This document shows positions 46,740 through 58,425 of a stretch of DNA of 64,000 nt, piece by piece. Source of the DNA: Cliona cf. orientalis (taxonomy: Eukaryota; Porifera; Demospongiae; Clionaida; Clionaidae). The position numbers were made by a program, and so were the translations under genes. The notes beneath the pieces are model-generated. The model saw nothing but the letters and a program-made list of their open reading frames with translations, was not told the DNA's origin and did not search any database. The stretch spans positions 7,610,225 to 7,674,224 of the forward strand of contig OZ005690.1 of NCBI GenBank assembly GCA_963930775.1, given 5' to 3'. The stretch's first letter is position 1. Each line of letters begins with the position of its first letter.

Positions 46740-49545
46740 CACAAATTTACTTAATTTTAAATAATCTAATTCATGGGGGGGGGGGGGGGGGGGGGTTGGG
46801 AGTACTTGGGGGGACAATTTTTACATGGGCACGCAGAATGGGTCGAAACTAGAGATTTGACCGGACAGATTTTTGATTCACGCCTTAGAATTAAAGTTAC
46901 GGCCCTTTGAAGTTTCCCCATATGTTTGTACAGGGAAGCCATGCGTTTGCAATGTTTTCCGCCCACGCGCTACGTGAAAAACGGGGAATCCCCGTTAGGC
47001 GCGCACACACAAAAGTGACGACCTTTACCTACTTTGGTCAAAATTGGAGTATGGGGTGCCTGCTTGCATTATATGGCTATACTAAGCTTCCAGTTCAACT
47101 ATGTGGTGGTTTGGGACAATTTTTTTCTGCTTAGTGTTCTGGTCACCTTGTTAAACACTAAGTAGAAAAAAAAAAGATTTAAATAATTAAATAATCTAAT
47201 TCATGGGGGGGGGGGGGGGGGGGATTTGGGAGTACTTGGGGTGATAATTTTTACATGGGCACGCAGAACGGGTCGAAACTAGAGACTTGACCGAACAGAT
47301 TTTTGATTCACACCTTACAATTAAAGTTACGGCCCTTTGAAGTTTCCCCATGTTTGTACAGGGAAGCCATGCGTTTGCAATGTTTCCGCCCACGCACTAC
47401 GTGAGGGGCGGGGCCACGCGCGCACATAAACGTGACGACCTTTACCAACTTTTTGACAAAATTGAAAGTTAGGCTGCCTGCTTGCATTGTATGGTTCCAC
47501 TATGCACCCAGCTCGATTATATGGTGGTTTTTTGACAATTTTTTTTCTGCTTAGTGTTCAGGTCGCCTTGTTAAACACTAAGTAGAAAAAAAAAAAATTT
47601 AAATAATTAATTAAAGTAGAAAAAAAAATTTAAATAATTAAATAATCTAATTCATGGGGGGTTTGGGAGTACTTGGGGAGATAAATTTTACATGGGCACG
47701 CAGAATGGGTCGAAACTAGAGATTTGACCAAACAGATTTTTGATTCACACCTTACAATTAAAGTTACGGCCCTTTGAAGTTTCCCCATATGTTTGTACAG
47801 GGAAGCCATGCGTTTGCAATGTTTCCGCCCACGCACTACGTGAGAGGCGGGGCCACGCGCGCACATAAACGTGACGACCTTTACCAACTTTTTGACAAAA
47901 TTGAAATTTAGGCTGCTTGCTTGCATTGTATGGTTCCACTATGCACCCAGCTCACTTATATGGTGGTTTTTGGACAATTTTTTTTTCTGCTTAGTGTTCA
48001 GGTCACCTTGTTAAAACACTAAGTAGAAAAAAAAGCATATTTAAATAATTAATTCATGGGGGGATTGGGAGCACTTGGGGGGATAATTTTTACATGAGCA
48101 CACAGAATGGGTCAAAACTAGAGATTTGACCGGACAGATTTTTGATTCACACCTTACAATTAAAGTTATGGCCCTTTGAAGTTTTCCCATATGTTTGTAT
48201 AGGAAGCCATGCGTTTGCAATGTTTTCCGCCCACGCGCTACGTGAGGGGCGGGGCCACGCGCGCACATCAACGTGACGACCATTACCCACTTTGATCAAA
48301 ATTGATGTATAGGCTGCCTGCTTGCATTGTATGGCTCTACTATGCATCCAGCTCGACTATGTGGCCGTTTTTGGACATTTTTTTCTGCTTAGTGTTCAGG
48401 TTGCCTTGTTAAACACTAAGTAGAAAAAAAACAACAAAACTTAATGCAATTCATGGGGGATTTGGGAGTATCTGGGGACATAATTTTTACATGGGCACGC
48501 AGAATGGGTCGAAACTAGAGATTTGACCTGAAAGAATTTTGATTCACGCCTTAGAAATGAAGTTACGGCCCTTTGAAGTTTCCCATATGTTTGTACAGGG
48601 AAGCCATGCGTTTGCAATGTTTCCGCCCACGCGCTACGTGAGGGGCGGGGCCACGCGCGCACATAAACGTGACGACCTTTACCAACTTTTTTGACAAAAT
48701 TGAAATTTAGGCTGCCTGCTTGCATTGTATGGTTCCACTATGCATCCAGCTCGATTATATGGTGGTTTTCGGACAATTTTTTTTCTGCTTAGTGTTCAGG
48801 TCACCTTGTTAAAACACTAAGTAGAAAAAAAAGCATATTTAAATAATCTAATTCATGGGGGGTTTGGGAGCACTTGGGGGGATAATTTTTACATGAGCAC
48901 ACAGAATGGGTCAAAACTAGAGATTTGACCGGACAGATTTTTGATTCACACCTTACAATTAAAGTTACGGCCCTTTGAAGTTTCCCCATATGTTTGTACA
49001 GGGAAGCCATGCGTTTGCAATGCTTCCGCCCACGCGCTACGTGAGGGGCGGGGCCACGCGCGCACATAAACGTGACGACCTTAACCAACATTTTGACAAA
49101 ATTGAAATTTAGGCTGCCTGCTTGCATTGTATGGTTCCACTATGCACCCAGCTTGATTATATGGTGGTTTTTGGACAATTTTTTCTGCTTAGTGTTCAGG
49201 TCACCTTGAAAAAAGCAAATTTAAATAATTAAATAAATAATCTAATTCATGGGGGGTTTGGGAGCACAATTTTTACATGGGCACGCAGAATGGGTTGAAA
49301 CTAGAGATTTGACCGGATTGATTCACACCTTAGAATTAAAGTTACGGCCCTTTGAAGTTACCCCATATGTTTGTATAGGAAGCCATGCATTTGCAATGTT
49401 TTCCGCCCACGCGCTACATGAGGGGCGGGGCCACGCGCGCACATCAACGTGACGACCATTACCCACTTTGATCAAAATCGATGTATAGGCTGCCTGCTTG
49501 CATTGTATGACTCTACTATGCATCCCGCTCAACTATGTGAAAAAA
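46740..49545. repeat. seven-unit tandem satellite, period about 395-450 bp
   Basis: Units begin near 46769, 47199, 47650, 48052, 48449, 48851 and 49245, each at aattcatgggg. Each unit contains, in order, a G-run, a block tgggcacgcagaatgggtcg, ggccctttgaagtt, the GC-rich ccgcccacgcgctacgtgag, gtgacgacctttacc and a hairpin tctgcttagtgtt...aacactaagtaga with an A-run. The last unit is cut off in an A-run, where the truncated TTAA element begins. Every unit has a related minus-strand open frame of about 60-108 codons, but with no support for translation. Confidence 0.9.
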
Positions 49546-50280
49546 AAAGCTAATTAGGCCTAATTAAGCATGTGGGCGTGTTCCTGGCACTGTGTGGAGT
49601 GTGCGTGTGCGTTAATGCAGGTTTTATTGCTTCCGATTGGGTGTGGCCTCACAGGCCAGTGCTTGGATACCGGGGCCTGGGACTTGGCCACGGCGATAGG
49701 TGGGCGTGTCCCGGATGCGGTGGTGACCTTTGAACCCGGCCAGGAGGCTTTGGGGGCGTGGCAGGAGGTCAAAGGTGAGGCCATGTCAGTTAATGGGGCA
49801 CTGTACGCCGGTGCGATCGAGGGGACCGTACGGCTGGACGGAAGCTGACGATGGTTTGAAGCAGATGTGGTTGCGATGACGTGTTGTTACTCCGCCCACA
49901 CAGGAAATGAGGTGAGCTCTTGTGTGGGCGGTGTGGCAGAACGGCCTCCAAGTGTTTGTGTGTCTTTTGGCCTTGAGGAAGCTGTGTGTTTTAATTGGGA
50001 TTGATTGTGGGCTTCCGGTGGACATCCGGTGGCCAGTCGGCACTTGATTGAGAATGGTGGCCCTTGAGGCACAGGGTGGTGCTGTTTTGGGCGTGGCCTG
50101 GCCCCTCCCTTCCGGTCCATGGAGGATATTAAATGAACACTTCCGGCTCTAGCAGCCACACCCCTGAGACCTGTGCAATTAAAAGGGCGTGGTTACACAA
50201 CATGCACCTCACTAATGACTTTGATGTGGTTTAGGTGTCATATCCCCACCTCACGCCCACGCAATTTAATGGTACCTTAA
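49546..50280. mobile_element. 5'-truncated copy of the TTAA transposon
   Basis: Matches 14559-15306 from gctaattaggcctaattaag to the right inverted end (gcaatttaatggtacc) plus ttaa. The first 260 bp of the element, including the left end, is absent; the satellite array joins at an A-run. It keeps the ggcgtgg motifs and has a few substitutions and small deletions. Confidence 0.85.
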
Positions 50281-50589
50281 AAATGCAGTTCTAATTATTA
50301 TGCTATGCATGGAGCAGGTTCAAATCTTGCTGTACATTTTGATTTTTTTCCCTGTCGAAAATTTTCTAAGTTTTGGCAGTTTGCATTTCTCTATAAGGTT
50401 TATGCACATTATAAAATGCAAAGGACACATGTATTAGTGAATAACACTATACTAGTTACATGTACCCAAAAACTAAACTAAACATGAAGTGATGACAGAT
50501 TAATATTAACAAATAGTTAGGACCAACAGTTAGTTATAATATACACATAAATAAGATTAACACAATTAATGGCTACAAGAAACAGTTCA
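50281..50589. other. AT-rich DNA, probably the LINE 3' UTR
   Basis: No gene is seen. It lies between the TTAA element and the LINE's last recognisable codons, and probably holds the 3' UTR of that minus-strand element. Confidence 0.4.
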
Positions 50590-52834
50590 TGAACACTTAC
50601 AAGTTGGAATAGTTCATGTGAGATAACAGCTGCTTTTTAAATAAAAGAACAGAGGCAGAATTAGATATAGAGAAGGGTAAAGAATTCCATAAGGATATGG
50701 TGTGCGGAAAAAATGAATAATGAAATGAATTACAATGAGCTGGTGGTCGTACAAGTAAATCAGTTCTACTGTTGCGTGTGTGGTAATTTATTTGTCTCAG
50801 GACTAAGGGATTGTTTGGGAATACAAAAATACCATGAACAAGTAACATAGATTTAGATATTCCCTGCATCTCTTGAGCTCAGGCAATTGGGCCAATTTCA
50901 GGTTGTCATCATACCCTGAGTCCCAACATTTGAAGCAGATCTTGAGTGTGAACTTTTGTATGTCTTCTAACCTTTGAACATCTTTAATTTAATAAGATAT
51001 GGGCTCCAGACTTGGGATGCATATTCTAGACGCGGCCTCACAAGTGTTGTATATAGTTTTAGCAGAGCTGGTGTGGAGGTCCAAGCATAGAATTGTCGAT
51101 ACAAGAGTCCAACCATTCTTCTGGCTTTATTGGATATTTCAATAATGTGGAATGACCATGTCAGATCTTCGTTGATCAAAACCCCTAGATATTTGTACTG
51201 GGACACGCTTTCCATCGTCTGCATATGTAGTTTGAGGGGATGATATGGTACCGATCTTCTTCTGAGTCTGGAAATAACCATACACTTGCACTTGCCTGCA
51301 TTTAGAGTTAAGTGATTTCTGTCAACCCATTTAGTAAGCCTGTTGATATCATTCTGGAGTAACTCATAATCATTGGAGGAACTGATCACTCTGTGGAGGA
51401 GTAAATCATCGGCATACATAGTAATAGAACTACTGGTGCTCAACATTTTTCCTGCTGAATAATTGATATAAATCAGGATTAGGAGAGGACCCAAGACCGA
51501 CCAGATGTGATGCGATTTGGAGGTGACCGTTTCCCATTCAGGACAACATTATACTGCTCCCTATTGTGTAAGTATGAGAATAGCCACTTCAAAATGTAGC
51601 AGTCAATTCCCAAGGACTGTAATTTATATACAAGAGACCGGTGTGGAATAGAGTTAAAAGCTTTATGCAGATCAAAAAAGACTGCACATATTTCCTTGCC
51701 AGTATCCAGCGTTTGTAACCAATTATGTGTAACATCAATCAGTGCTGAAACAGTTGATCTCCCGGATCTAAAACCCCATTGTTGGAGTGCAAGTGGAGTT
51801 GAAGATTCTACATGCTTGAGTATCAGTTTATACATATTTTTTTCCAAGAGCTTACTAAGTATTGATAGTAGAGAAATCGGCCTGTAATTAGTAGGCTGGT
51901 TTATTTCCTTGGCCTTGGGGATTGGAACAACGGAGGACTACTTCCATTTATCTGGCACAACACTTGATTGTATTGACTTGTTGAATAGGATAGTAACACT
52001 TTTAGCAATAGAGTAAGCTGTGGCCTTGAGCATGACCGCTGATATTTCGTCAGGTCCATTTGCTTTGGTAGTGTCCAGAGAAAGTAATAATTCCAGCACT
52101 TCTTCCTCATTGCAGAGAAGTTCTGGTGGACATTCAGGTGCAGCACTGTTAGCAAATGTATCACTGTCTGTGGTGGTATGGTATTGTTGAAACAGTTGGA
52201 GAAATAGTCATTCAGCATAGTAGCTTTATCGCAGTCGTCCGTGACCCTGCACTATCAGATTGGAGTTGTGGTATTCTGGTATCCTTCTTTGTTACAACTT
52301 TAGCTGTTTTCCAAAATGTCTTAGGGTTGGACGGATCTAAATTGCTGATGAAGTTTCATTTAGCTTGCTTATGTCTGTTTGCGAGCATATTTCTCTTTAT
52401 CTTGTACACATTCCAATCATGAAGACATTCACTCCGCTTGGCTTTTTTACAGGCCAGATTTCTGGCCTTCATGGATTTTGTGAGTTCAATGCTTAGCCAC
52501 GGTAAATTGCGTTTGTCTGGAAGAGTTGCCTGTGGAATACATTTCTCCATAACATCCATAATTTTTGTCTCCATGTGGCCCAGGTTTGGTTGATATCTCC
52601 AGCCAGGAGTTTGGTCCAGTCTATAGATTCAAGTATTTGTGTTGTCTGCTTCAAAATCTGTATGTTTGTACCCCCAGACTTTTCTTTGCATCGTAACATG
52701 CTATGCTCTAATTCCCCAGCATAAACACCACTACAACAGGCTAGAACAAATAAAATAATTATAGTGGCAGGTGAGCAACTATGAAAAGGGAACATTTTGG
52801 CCGGCACACTCATGATACAAAAGAGAACGGTCAT
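50590..52834 (-). mobile_element. decayed LINE (Jockey/CR1-like reverse transcriptase)
   Basis: Minus-strand pieces of a non-LTR reverse transcriptase lie in at least four frames. The linker after the endonuclease is at about 52834-52356 (LLAGDINQTWATW, NLPWLSIELTKSMKARN). RT core pieces are at about 51847-51479 (WGFRSGRSTVSALIDVTHNW, FFDLHKAFNSIPH) and 51494-50967 (MYADDLLLH, CMVISRLRR, YKYLGVLINEDLTW). The C-terminal tail is at about 50760-50597 (HTISLWNSLPFS). The endonuclease domain is not found, so the copy is 5'-truncated. Several frameshifts separate the pieces, and the frame also breaks between 52218 and 51901. It is inactive and belongs to a clade I can only place as Jockey/CR1/L2-like. 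Confidence 0.85.
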
Positions 52835-53834
52835 TTAGATATTTTATGTATAGCTAAATTGTGATTACAATAGGAAGCTATTACACAGTACAGAATAATT
52901 TTATGCTAATGCAACTGATCATGCAGATCTCCAGCAGACATGCACTTATAACATTAAAAATCTTGATGCAACTCTGAATCAGTTTTTGTCAACAAATTCA
53001 CAAGACCTCAAAATAGAGACTTGAACCTTTCTCCAGCACTCCAGTTATCAGTTACACTGAAATTACCCCGGTAGTACAGAGGGTCCTATAGATGTTTATG
53101 TAAAAGTAGGAATATTGCCATGATTCTATCATGGGAAGATTTTGTGACTTATCACTTGGGTTAATCATGGAGAGATTTTACGTGACTTCTGTCATGATTA
53201 GATCACAGCAGGATTTTACATCACATATAAAGTATTCCTAGTGTTTACATTTATTACCTTATATGGGAAGAATTTACGTAAGGTCAAAATTCTTATAAAA
53301 GAGAAGGAGGTGGACATGACTTTGTACACTTTCTAAATAACAACATGGTCCTGCATTTGGTCTTGTACTTAGAAGAGATAACATCTACATTAATTAAATC
53401 TACATTAATTAGTTTAGTGAACCAGCTCAGCAAACAGTAATAAAGATGAGTGCCATCATCGATATTTTCGAGATCAACTCCGGTCCACGCAGCCATGTTC
53501 ATAGACCACTCCCATGGGACAAGGCTAGAACACGTACAAATCCCTTCTCCCTGACACTACGTGACCAGTAAATTCTGACTCAGGTATATTAATTTGGCTG
53601 CACAAGTTGGGTCATTGTTGCGTTTGCAAACGTGCCTGCAATGAATAGTTAATTATTGATTAATTAGTTATGGCTTGATGACGTCATCCAGCCGAAATCC
53701 GAATATCAAAAATACACACAAGGGTTTGATGTACATGTGGGTGGGGACGAAAAACAGAAGATTAACTTTGCATGGCCTAACAGACAGACACACAGAATGA
53801 CTACCGTAACCCTCTGGTGCATGCGTCGAGGGTT
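52835..53834. other. intergenic DNA, no gene seen
   Basis: About 1 kb without recognisable coding sequence. Around 53100-53290 there is a loosely repeated motif of about 50 bases (atcatgggaagattttgtga / atcatggagagattttacgt / attagatcacagcaggattt). A palindrome at 53808-53834 closes the stretch. Confidence 0.45.
53808..53834. repeat. near-palindrome related to 24307-24333
   Basis: aaccctctggtgcatgcgtc followed by gagggtt. It abuts the left end of the repeat element at 53835 and is preceded by cagacagacacacagaatga, which also precedes the relative near 37256. Confidence 0.65.
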
Positions 53835-54557
53835 TATAATACAAGCATAAAAACAATTGAATAAAATTGAAGGATGAAGTAGGGATGGCAATGCCAAAAA
53901 GTACACAAACTAGATTTTTAGGGATAAGAGATAATCACAACCACTATACATCCCTACGCTCACTTTTCTACAGACCTATTGATGTCGACTTATCCAAGGC
54001 ATGCTATACTTGGAGTGTTCTTGACTTACATGTGGGAGAAATTTACCCTGTCAGTCATTTATGATCCCCATGTTACTCAAAAAAGCAAGCACGCGCCGCT
54101 GACTACACCATGGAAACATATCATGAGCATGCGCATTATTATGACAAAATGGCGTACATCAGACACACACTTTTCGTTAAGCGCCGTACACACCCACCAT
54201 TACGTAGTTGTACAGATAACGCAAAACTAGCGTGTCATGGACCTGCGCACTACAAAATGGAGTGGATTTATACTCAAACTAAGATGAGTGATCAAGGCAG
54301 TGTTGAGTTAGCCCTGATAATGAAAAAGAAAGAAAGAAAGAAAGAATGACAAATGGCTATTTTTTTGAACATCTGGTTCTGGCATGTACAATTGAATGAT
54401 ATTGGTCTCAATAGATACATAATTTGCTGGAGATTCTGATTTGACACTTAGAAATTTCATAAAGTTACCTGTTTTGAGATATTTGGGTATTTGTAATGTA
54501 TTATGTATGGAGTGTCCGGGCCATCCCTATTTATAGAGTCTACCGACTCTATGATAT
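53835..54557. mobile_element. composite repeat element, copy 2 (no internal insertion)
   Basis: About 720 bp matching the outer parts of 27318-29773, with the same terminal hairpin around tagagtctaccgactcta. It carries gagcatgcgcatt and caaaatggcgta motifs, which resemble NRF-1 and YY1 promoter sites of animals. Non-coding. Confidence 0.7.
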
Positions 54558-54710
54558 AGCGGGAAACTTTTGAGGGGGAAAACTTTCACGAGTTTCATGA
54601 TTATATAACTACCTGCAAAATTTTCTCCACGAAATTTTAGGCATGGCACATCAATTATGTAACATTCCACGAAAGTTTTCTCCCTCGAAAATTTCCCACT
54701 GTACAGTATA
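54555..54710. mobile_element. MITE with GGGAGAAAAC ends, copy 2
   Basis: About 156 bp with inverted ends agcgggaaacttttgag... and ...ctcgaaaatttcccact. It is related to 41626-41822 and directly abuts the element ending at 54557. Confidence 0.65.
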
Positions 54711-54967
54711 ATATAAGAAGAGCTTGGGATGGGGCGGTGATATAAAAGGGCAGGTATGAAACCCGCACAATCTGGGGCATATACTTTTGAAATATGAAGC
54801 TTCTAAGATCAATTTGGAATTTTGGTGGCTAGTGACTTTCTCTATAAATGTACCCTGGAATAATTCAGTATTAATCCACTCAATTTGAAATAAAAATCAA
54901 TCAAGACTATAGTTTGAGTATACATATGTAGAAAATTAATTAGTGGATATTAATTTTTAGCAGTGCC

Positions 54968-57900
54968 TTAGTAGAGAGAAGGAGCTCTATACTTTGATAC
55001 CACTTTATGAGCCAGCTGAGAATCAAGAAGAGTGAGACCCATAGTGTTCACTGCACTTTCTCCTGTTCCCTCACTTGATATCACAACATTGTAGTCATTT
55101 GCCTGCAAATTTACATACTATTAATACTCACAGCTGAACAAGCATTGGTGTATTTCACCCCAAGTATTTACATGTGCGTGCTACGAACCAAAAATTACAA
55201 CACTGAATTAACATCATTTTCAGTTGCTATCTGTATGAAATAAACAAAGATTCTCTGCATCTCATCCTAGAGCATCTAGTAGAAACGTCAGCAAGTTTCT
55301 ACCGAACAATTAAGTTTTTCTTTTATTTCATACTCTCAACACTATATGATAGATTTCATGATAGTGTAGAATTAGAAACATTCTATCCTATGCATGCACC
55401 CATACCAGGCCATGGTATTGATCTTTTACACCAGCAAGAATAATTTTGCTGTCAGTTCTGTCAGTTTAATTTGCACCTTCTACATGCTCTGGATACTATA
55501 ATAATATGAATTTGTATTGGCTACACCTAGTAATGCCATCTCAGGGTTTTATCTGACCCAGAAATTCGGTATTCGGCACCCTTTACCGAAACAGTTTCAA
55601 TTTCGGCAAAGGTTGTCACACATACATGCTATAAATGGGAATAGAATGTGCATGCAGATAGAATATAGAATATTAATCTAGAAATATGGCGAAGCTCAAG
55701 CAATACTATTATTTTCATGCTGAATTTTCTTAGAAGAAATAATATCGCACCCTCGCAAAAGAAGGCCCACCCCCCATTTTGGGCTCAAATTCCTTATGGG
55801 AACTAACCCGTAAAACTAAGTACACTTAATACGGCTGCAGTCAACCACACACGGTGAAGTATCGCGGCCGCCCTTGTTCTGGATTGGTAACCGTGCTTGA
55901 ATAAGGCTGAAATCAATAGTAGCCGCTGCTACTATGAAGATAGCTTATCTGGGCACTCTTTGTGTCTAAATACGATACTGATACCTCGAATATCGGTCCA
56001 TCCCCCAATCTTGGCCCAATGTAAGGTGCACCGCCCATGGGCCCTCTTTCACAAGGGTACGGTATAATATGTTAGTTCAAATGGATGACTCCTTATATGA
56101 ACTCATAATCAAGTTTCTCTTTTAGTTGCTTCACATATATATAGTACCACTGGTAGAAATAAACATGCACTGCATCTGTGCTACGACTTAATTGCAAATA
56201 CTGGGATGTATGTGGTAAAGGGTCATCAATGCAGGATACACACATGTAAGATGTAGCTACTACTCCATTGTGCATGTGCAATGGGTAAGTGATCTATTTT
56301 TCAATCTGTGGATATAGAAATTGTCAGATCTTGAGATTTAGGTATGTGACATGCCACCAAACAGTCAAATGTCACAAAAACTATTAGGATGGCCCCAGCG
56401 CAACAAATGGTGCAGTCCAAATCTACCAATGTCTACCAATGTTTAGACTACATATGCTTGAGCTCACTATAGGTTCCATTGTAATAATATGTGTACTAGT
56501 GGTGTGTGGTGTGCATGGAAACTAGTAAGGAAAGGGACATGGCCAAAATTGTCGTGAAAGTTCAGCCAACTCTTTTATCAGTGCTAACAAGTAGTGATCG
56601 CTACTATCAGCCAGCTGATGGACTCTTACTTTTCTAGTGAATGCTATTTCTCCGAATTCCTAGTAAAAGTGGCTCAGTGATGAAGAAATTGAGTGAGGTT
56701 GTACCACGTGAGATCGAAATCATGCATCGATATTTATAATCAGTGCAGCACCACAGCCTTAGACTGAAAATTATCCATGTAGTACGTCGACAATACCACA
56801 GAAAAATAAATTGCTATTTCCACCTGCGTGTACATTCTATTTCCAATTATAGCATATACGCGTGATGACCTTTACCAAAATTAGAGACCATTTTCGTAGA
56901 GGTTGCTGAATAATTAAAAGGGGCAAATTTTTACTCCGCGTGCATGTGTAAGGGGAAAAGTAATTGGTCCTGTAGTCGTCGTTGCTGTCATTGTCATTAG
57001 CACAAAAATCTCCATGTAGGCATCTAAGCAGCTCGTAAGCATAACCAATCAATCAAATTCGGTGAAAAACTGGCATCAAATCGAGGGATACGGTCCACGA
57101 GCGTACATAGAGTGCCTTTTTGTTGGCCACCATAGCCACGCCTATCGACAGTGCCCATCAATGCATGATGCATGCCCATTATGCTTTCTGCTCATGTGCA
57201 CAAGTAAGTGGCTAAGCGTATGACTATAAAGTTGCAAACCTGCATCGGCATGGGATTTCTCGAGCATAAGTCTTGGTTTTCTTTGCTTTTGGCACCCCAA
57301 TATTCTATCTACTAAAAGGTATGATCTGACCTATCAGATTACTGCATGGAGATCTAGGCATCTGCAGTGAATGACTCTTAAGCATAACAAATTTGTCAAT
57401 ATCATAAAAGAACTGGCTTAGTTATTTGGCAAGGCCCATGAGCATCGTAAACACTGTTTCTGTTTTATATCGACACTACCCACTGCTGACCATGTGCTTT
57501 TTGCTCATGCACACGATAATAGTATTTAGGTAAAGGTCATCAACAGGCGACTGCTCACTACTATACTGCAGCTGTCATCTTTAGCTCTAGTGCAATGTGT
57601 GCAGGGTATGTGTTGTTACCCCATGTGCATGCGCAAGGGATAAAGTAATCCGTTTTATCTTTTGTTATTATCTGTCGTTAGCACAAAAACACAAAAATCG
57701 CCAGATCTGGAGATCTAGGCACCTGAACGACTCGTATATCTGTCAATATCGCCGAAAAACTGGCTTCAGTATGCTTCAAACCGTCTGGCAAGGCCCACGA
57801 GCATTGCAAATACTGTGTTTTGTTGGCCACGCCTATGGACACTACCCACTATGTGCTTTCTGCTCATGCGCACAACCTGGCACAATGTGCAGGTAAAGGA

Positions 57901-58425
57901 GGCTGCTTGCATCATCGAGCTCTCTGACCATAGATATGCTCTGCCATCGACGCTGCAGCGCGCGAGGTATGTGCTTTATAGAGCTCTACTTTTGCAAGTA
58001 CATGTAGTAATCCCTCAATTCATCTATCTTCTCCAAACTCACCAGTTGAAGGGTTGCTGCAAAAGTTCTGCTTACTTCAAAAGGCTGTTTGTTTTGTACA
58101 ATATCTTGAAATTGTAGCTGCCCCTCATCTAATGAATAATACACTAAATTAACAGAATAGCTCACTTCAAGCTCAGTGGTCTTACTAGGTCTACAGTTCC
58201 TCTTCTGGAACTCATCTATTACACAGGCCCCATACATGTGGATGTCAAATGCTGGATGACGCTCCTGTACCAGATGATACATTTTAATTGAGTCAACACG
58301 ATGACATAATGTGCATTAATTACCTCATGGACCAGTTTGGGCTTGATTTTTTCCTCCCATTCCCTCACTCTCCTTGAGAGAGCTGTTTCTTGAGCATACG
58401 TCAGAACACCAGCCATTGTACCCTC
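54968..58425 (-). CDS. NCAPH2: condensin-2 subunit H2, C-terminal exons
   Basis: Four in-phase exons: 58425-58324 (YAQETALSRRVREWEEKIKP), 58264-58186 (ERHPAFDIHMYG), 58128-58043 (ending FAATLQL) and 55102-54968 (ANDYNVVISSEGTGESAVNT to the stop). This is the conserved C-terminal winged-helix region of NCAPH2, the kleisin that bridges the SMC2-SMC4 ATPase heads in condensin II during chromosome condensation. The intron 58185-58129 is only about 57 bases; left unspliced it stays open and would add 19 residues. The intron 58042-55103 is about 2.9 kb and full of repeats. Exons for the N-terminal three-quarters of the protein are not recognised upstream up to 63.8 kb, so the gene is either very fragmented there or this is a partial duplicate. 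Confidence 0.82.
56210..57900. repeat. diverged tandem repeat of about 300-350 bp in the NCAPH2 intron
   Basis: Similar blocks recur at about 56930-57200, 57340-57520 and 57600-57880, with partial copies from 56210. Shared strings include a gatcttgagatttaggca-type block, a gaaaaactggcttca-type block, ggcaaggcccacgagcat, a tgttggccacgcctat-type block and tgctttctgctcatgcgcac. The units are well diverged, so the array is old. Several contain ggtaaaggtcatca. Confidence 0.6.

Noticed and set aside
46766-49532. Series of minus-strand frames as a tandem gene family
   Set aside because: No start context, signal peptide or known domain; satellite homogenisation explains the similarity. Kept only as a finding to test.
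46740-49545. CRISPR-like array
   Set aside because: The repeats are about 400 bp and contiguous, with no short repeat-spacer pattern, and the DNA is eukaryotic.
57597-58117. Plus-strand frames of about 100 codons
   Set aside because: The first lies in the diverged intronic satellite, and the second runs antisense into the NCAPH2 exon at 58043-58128.
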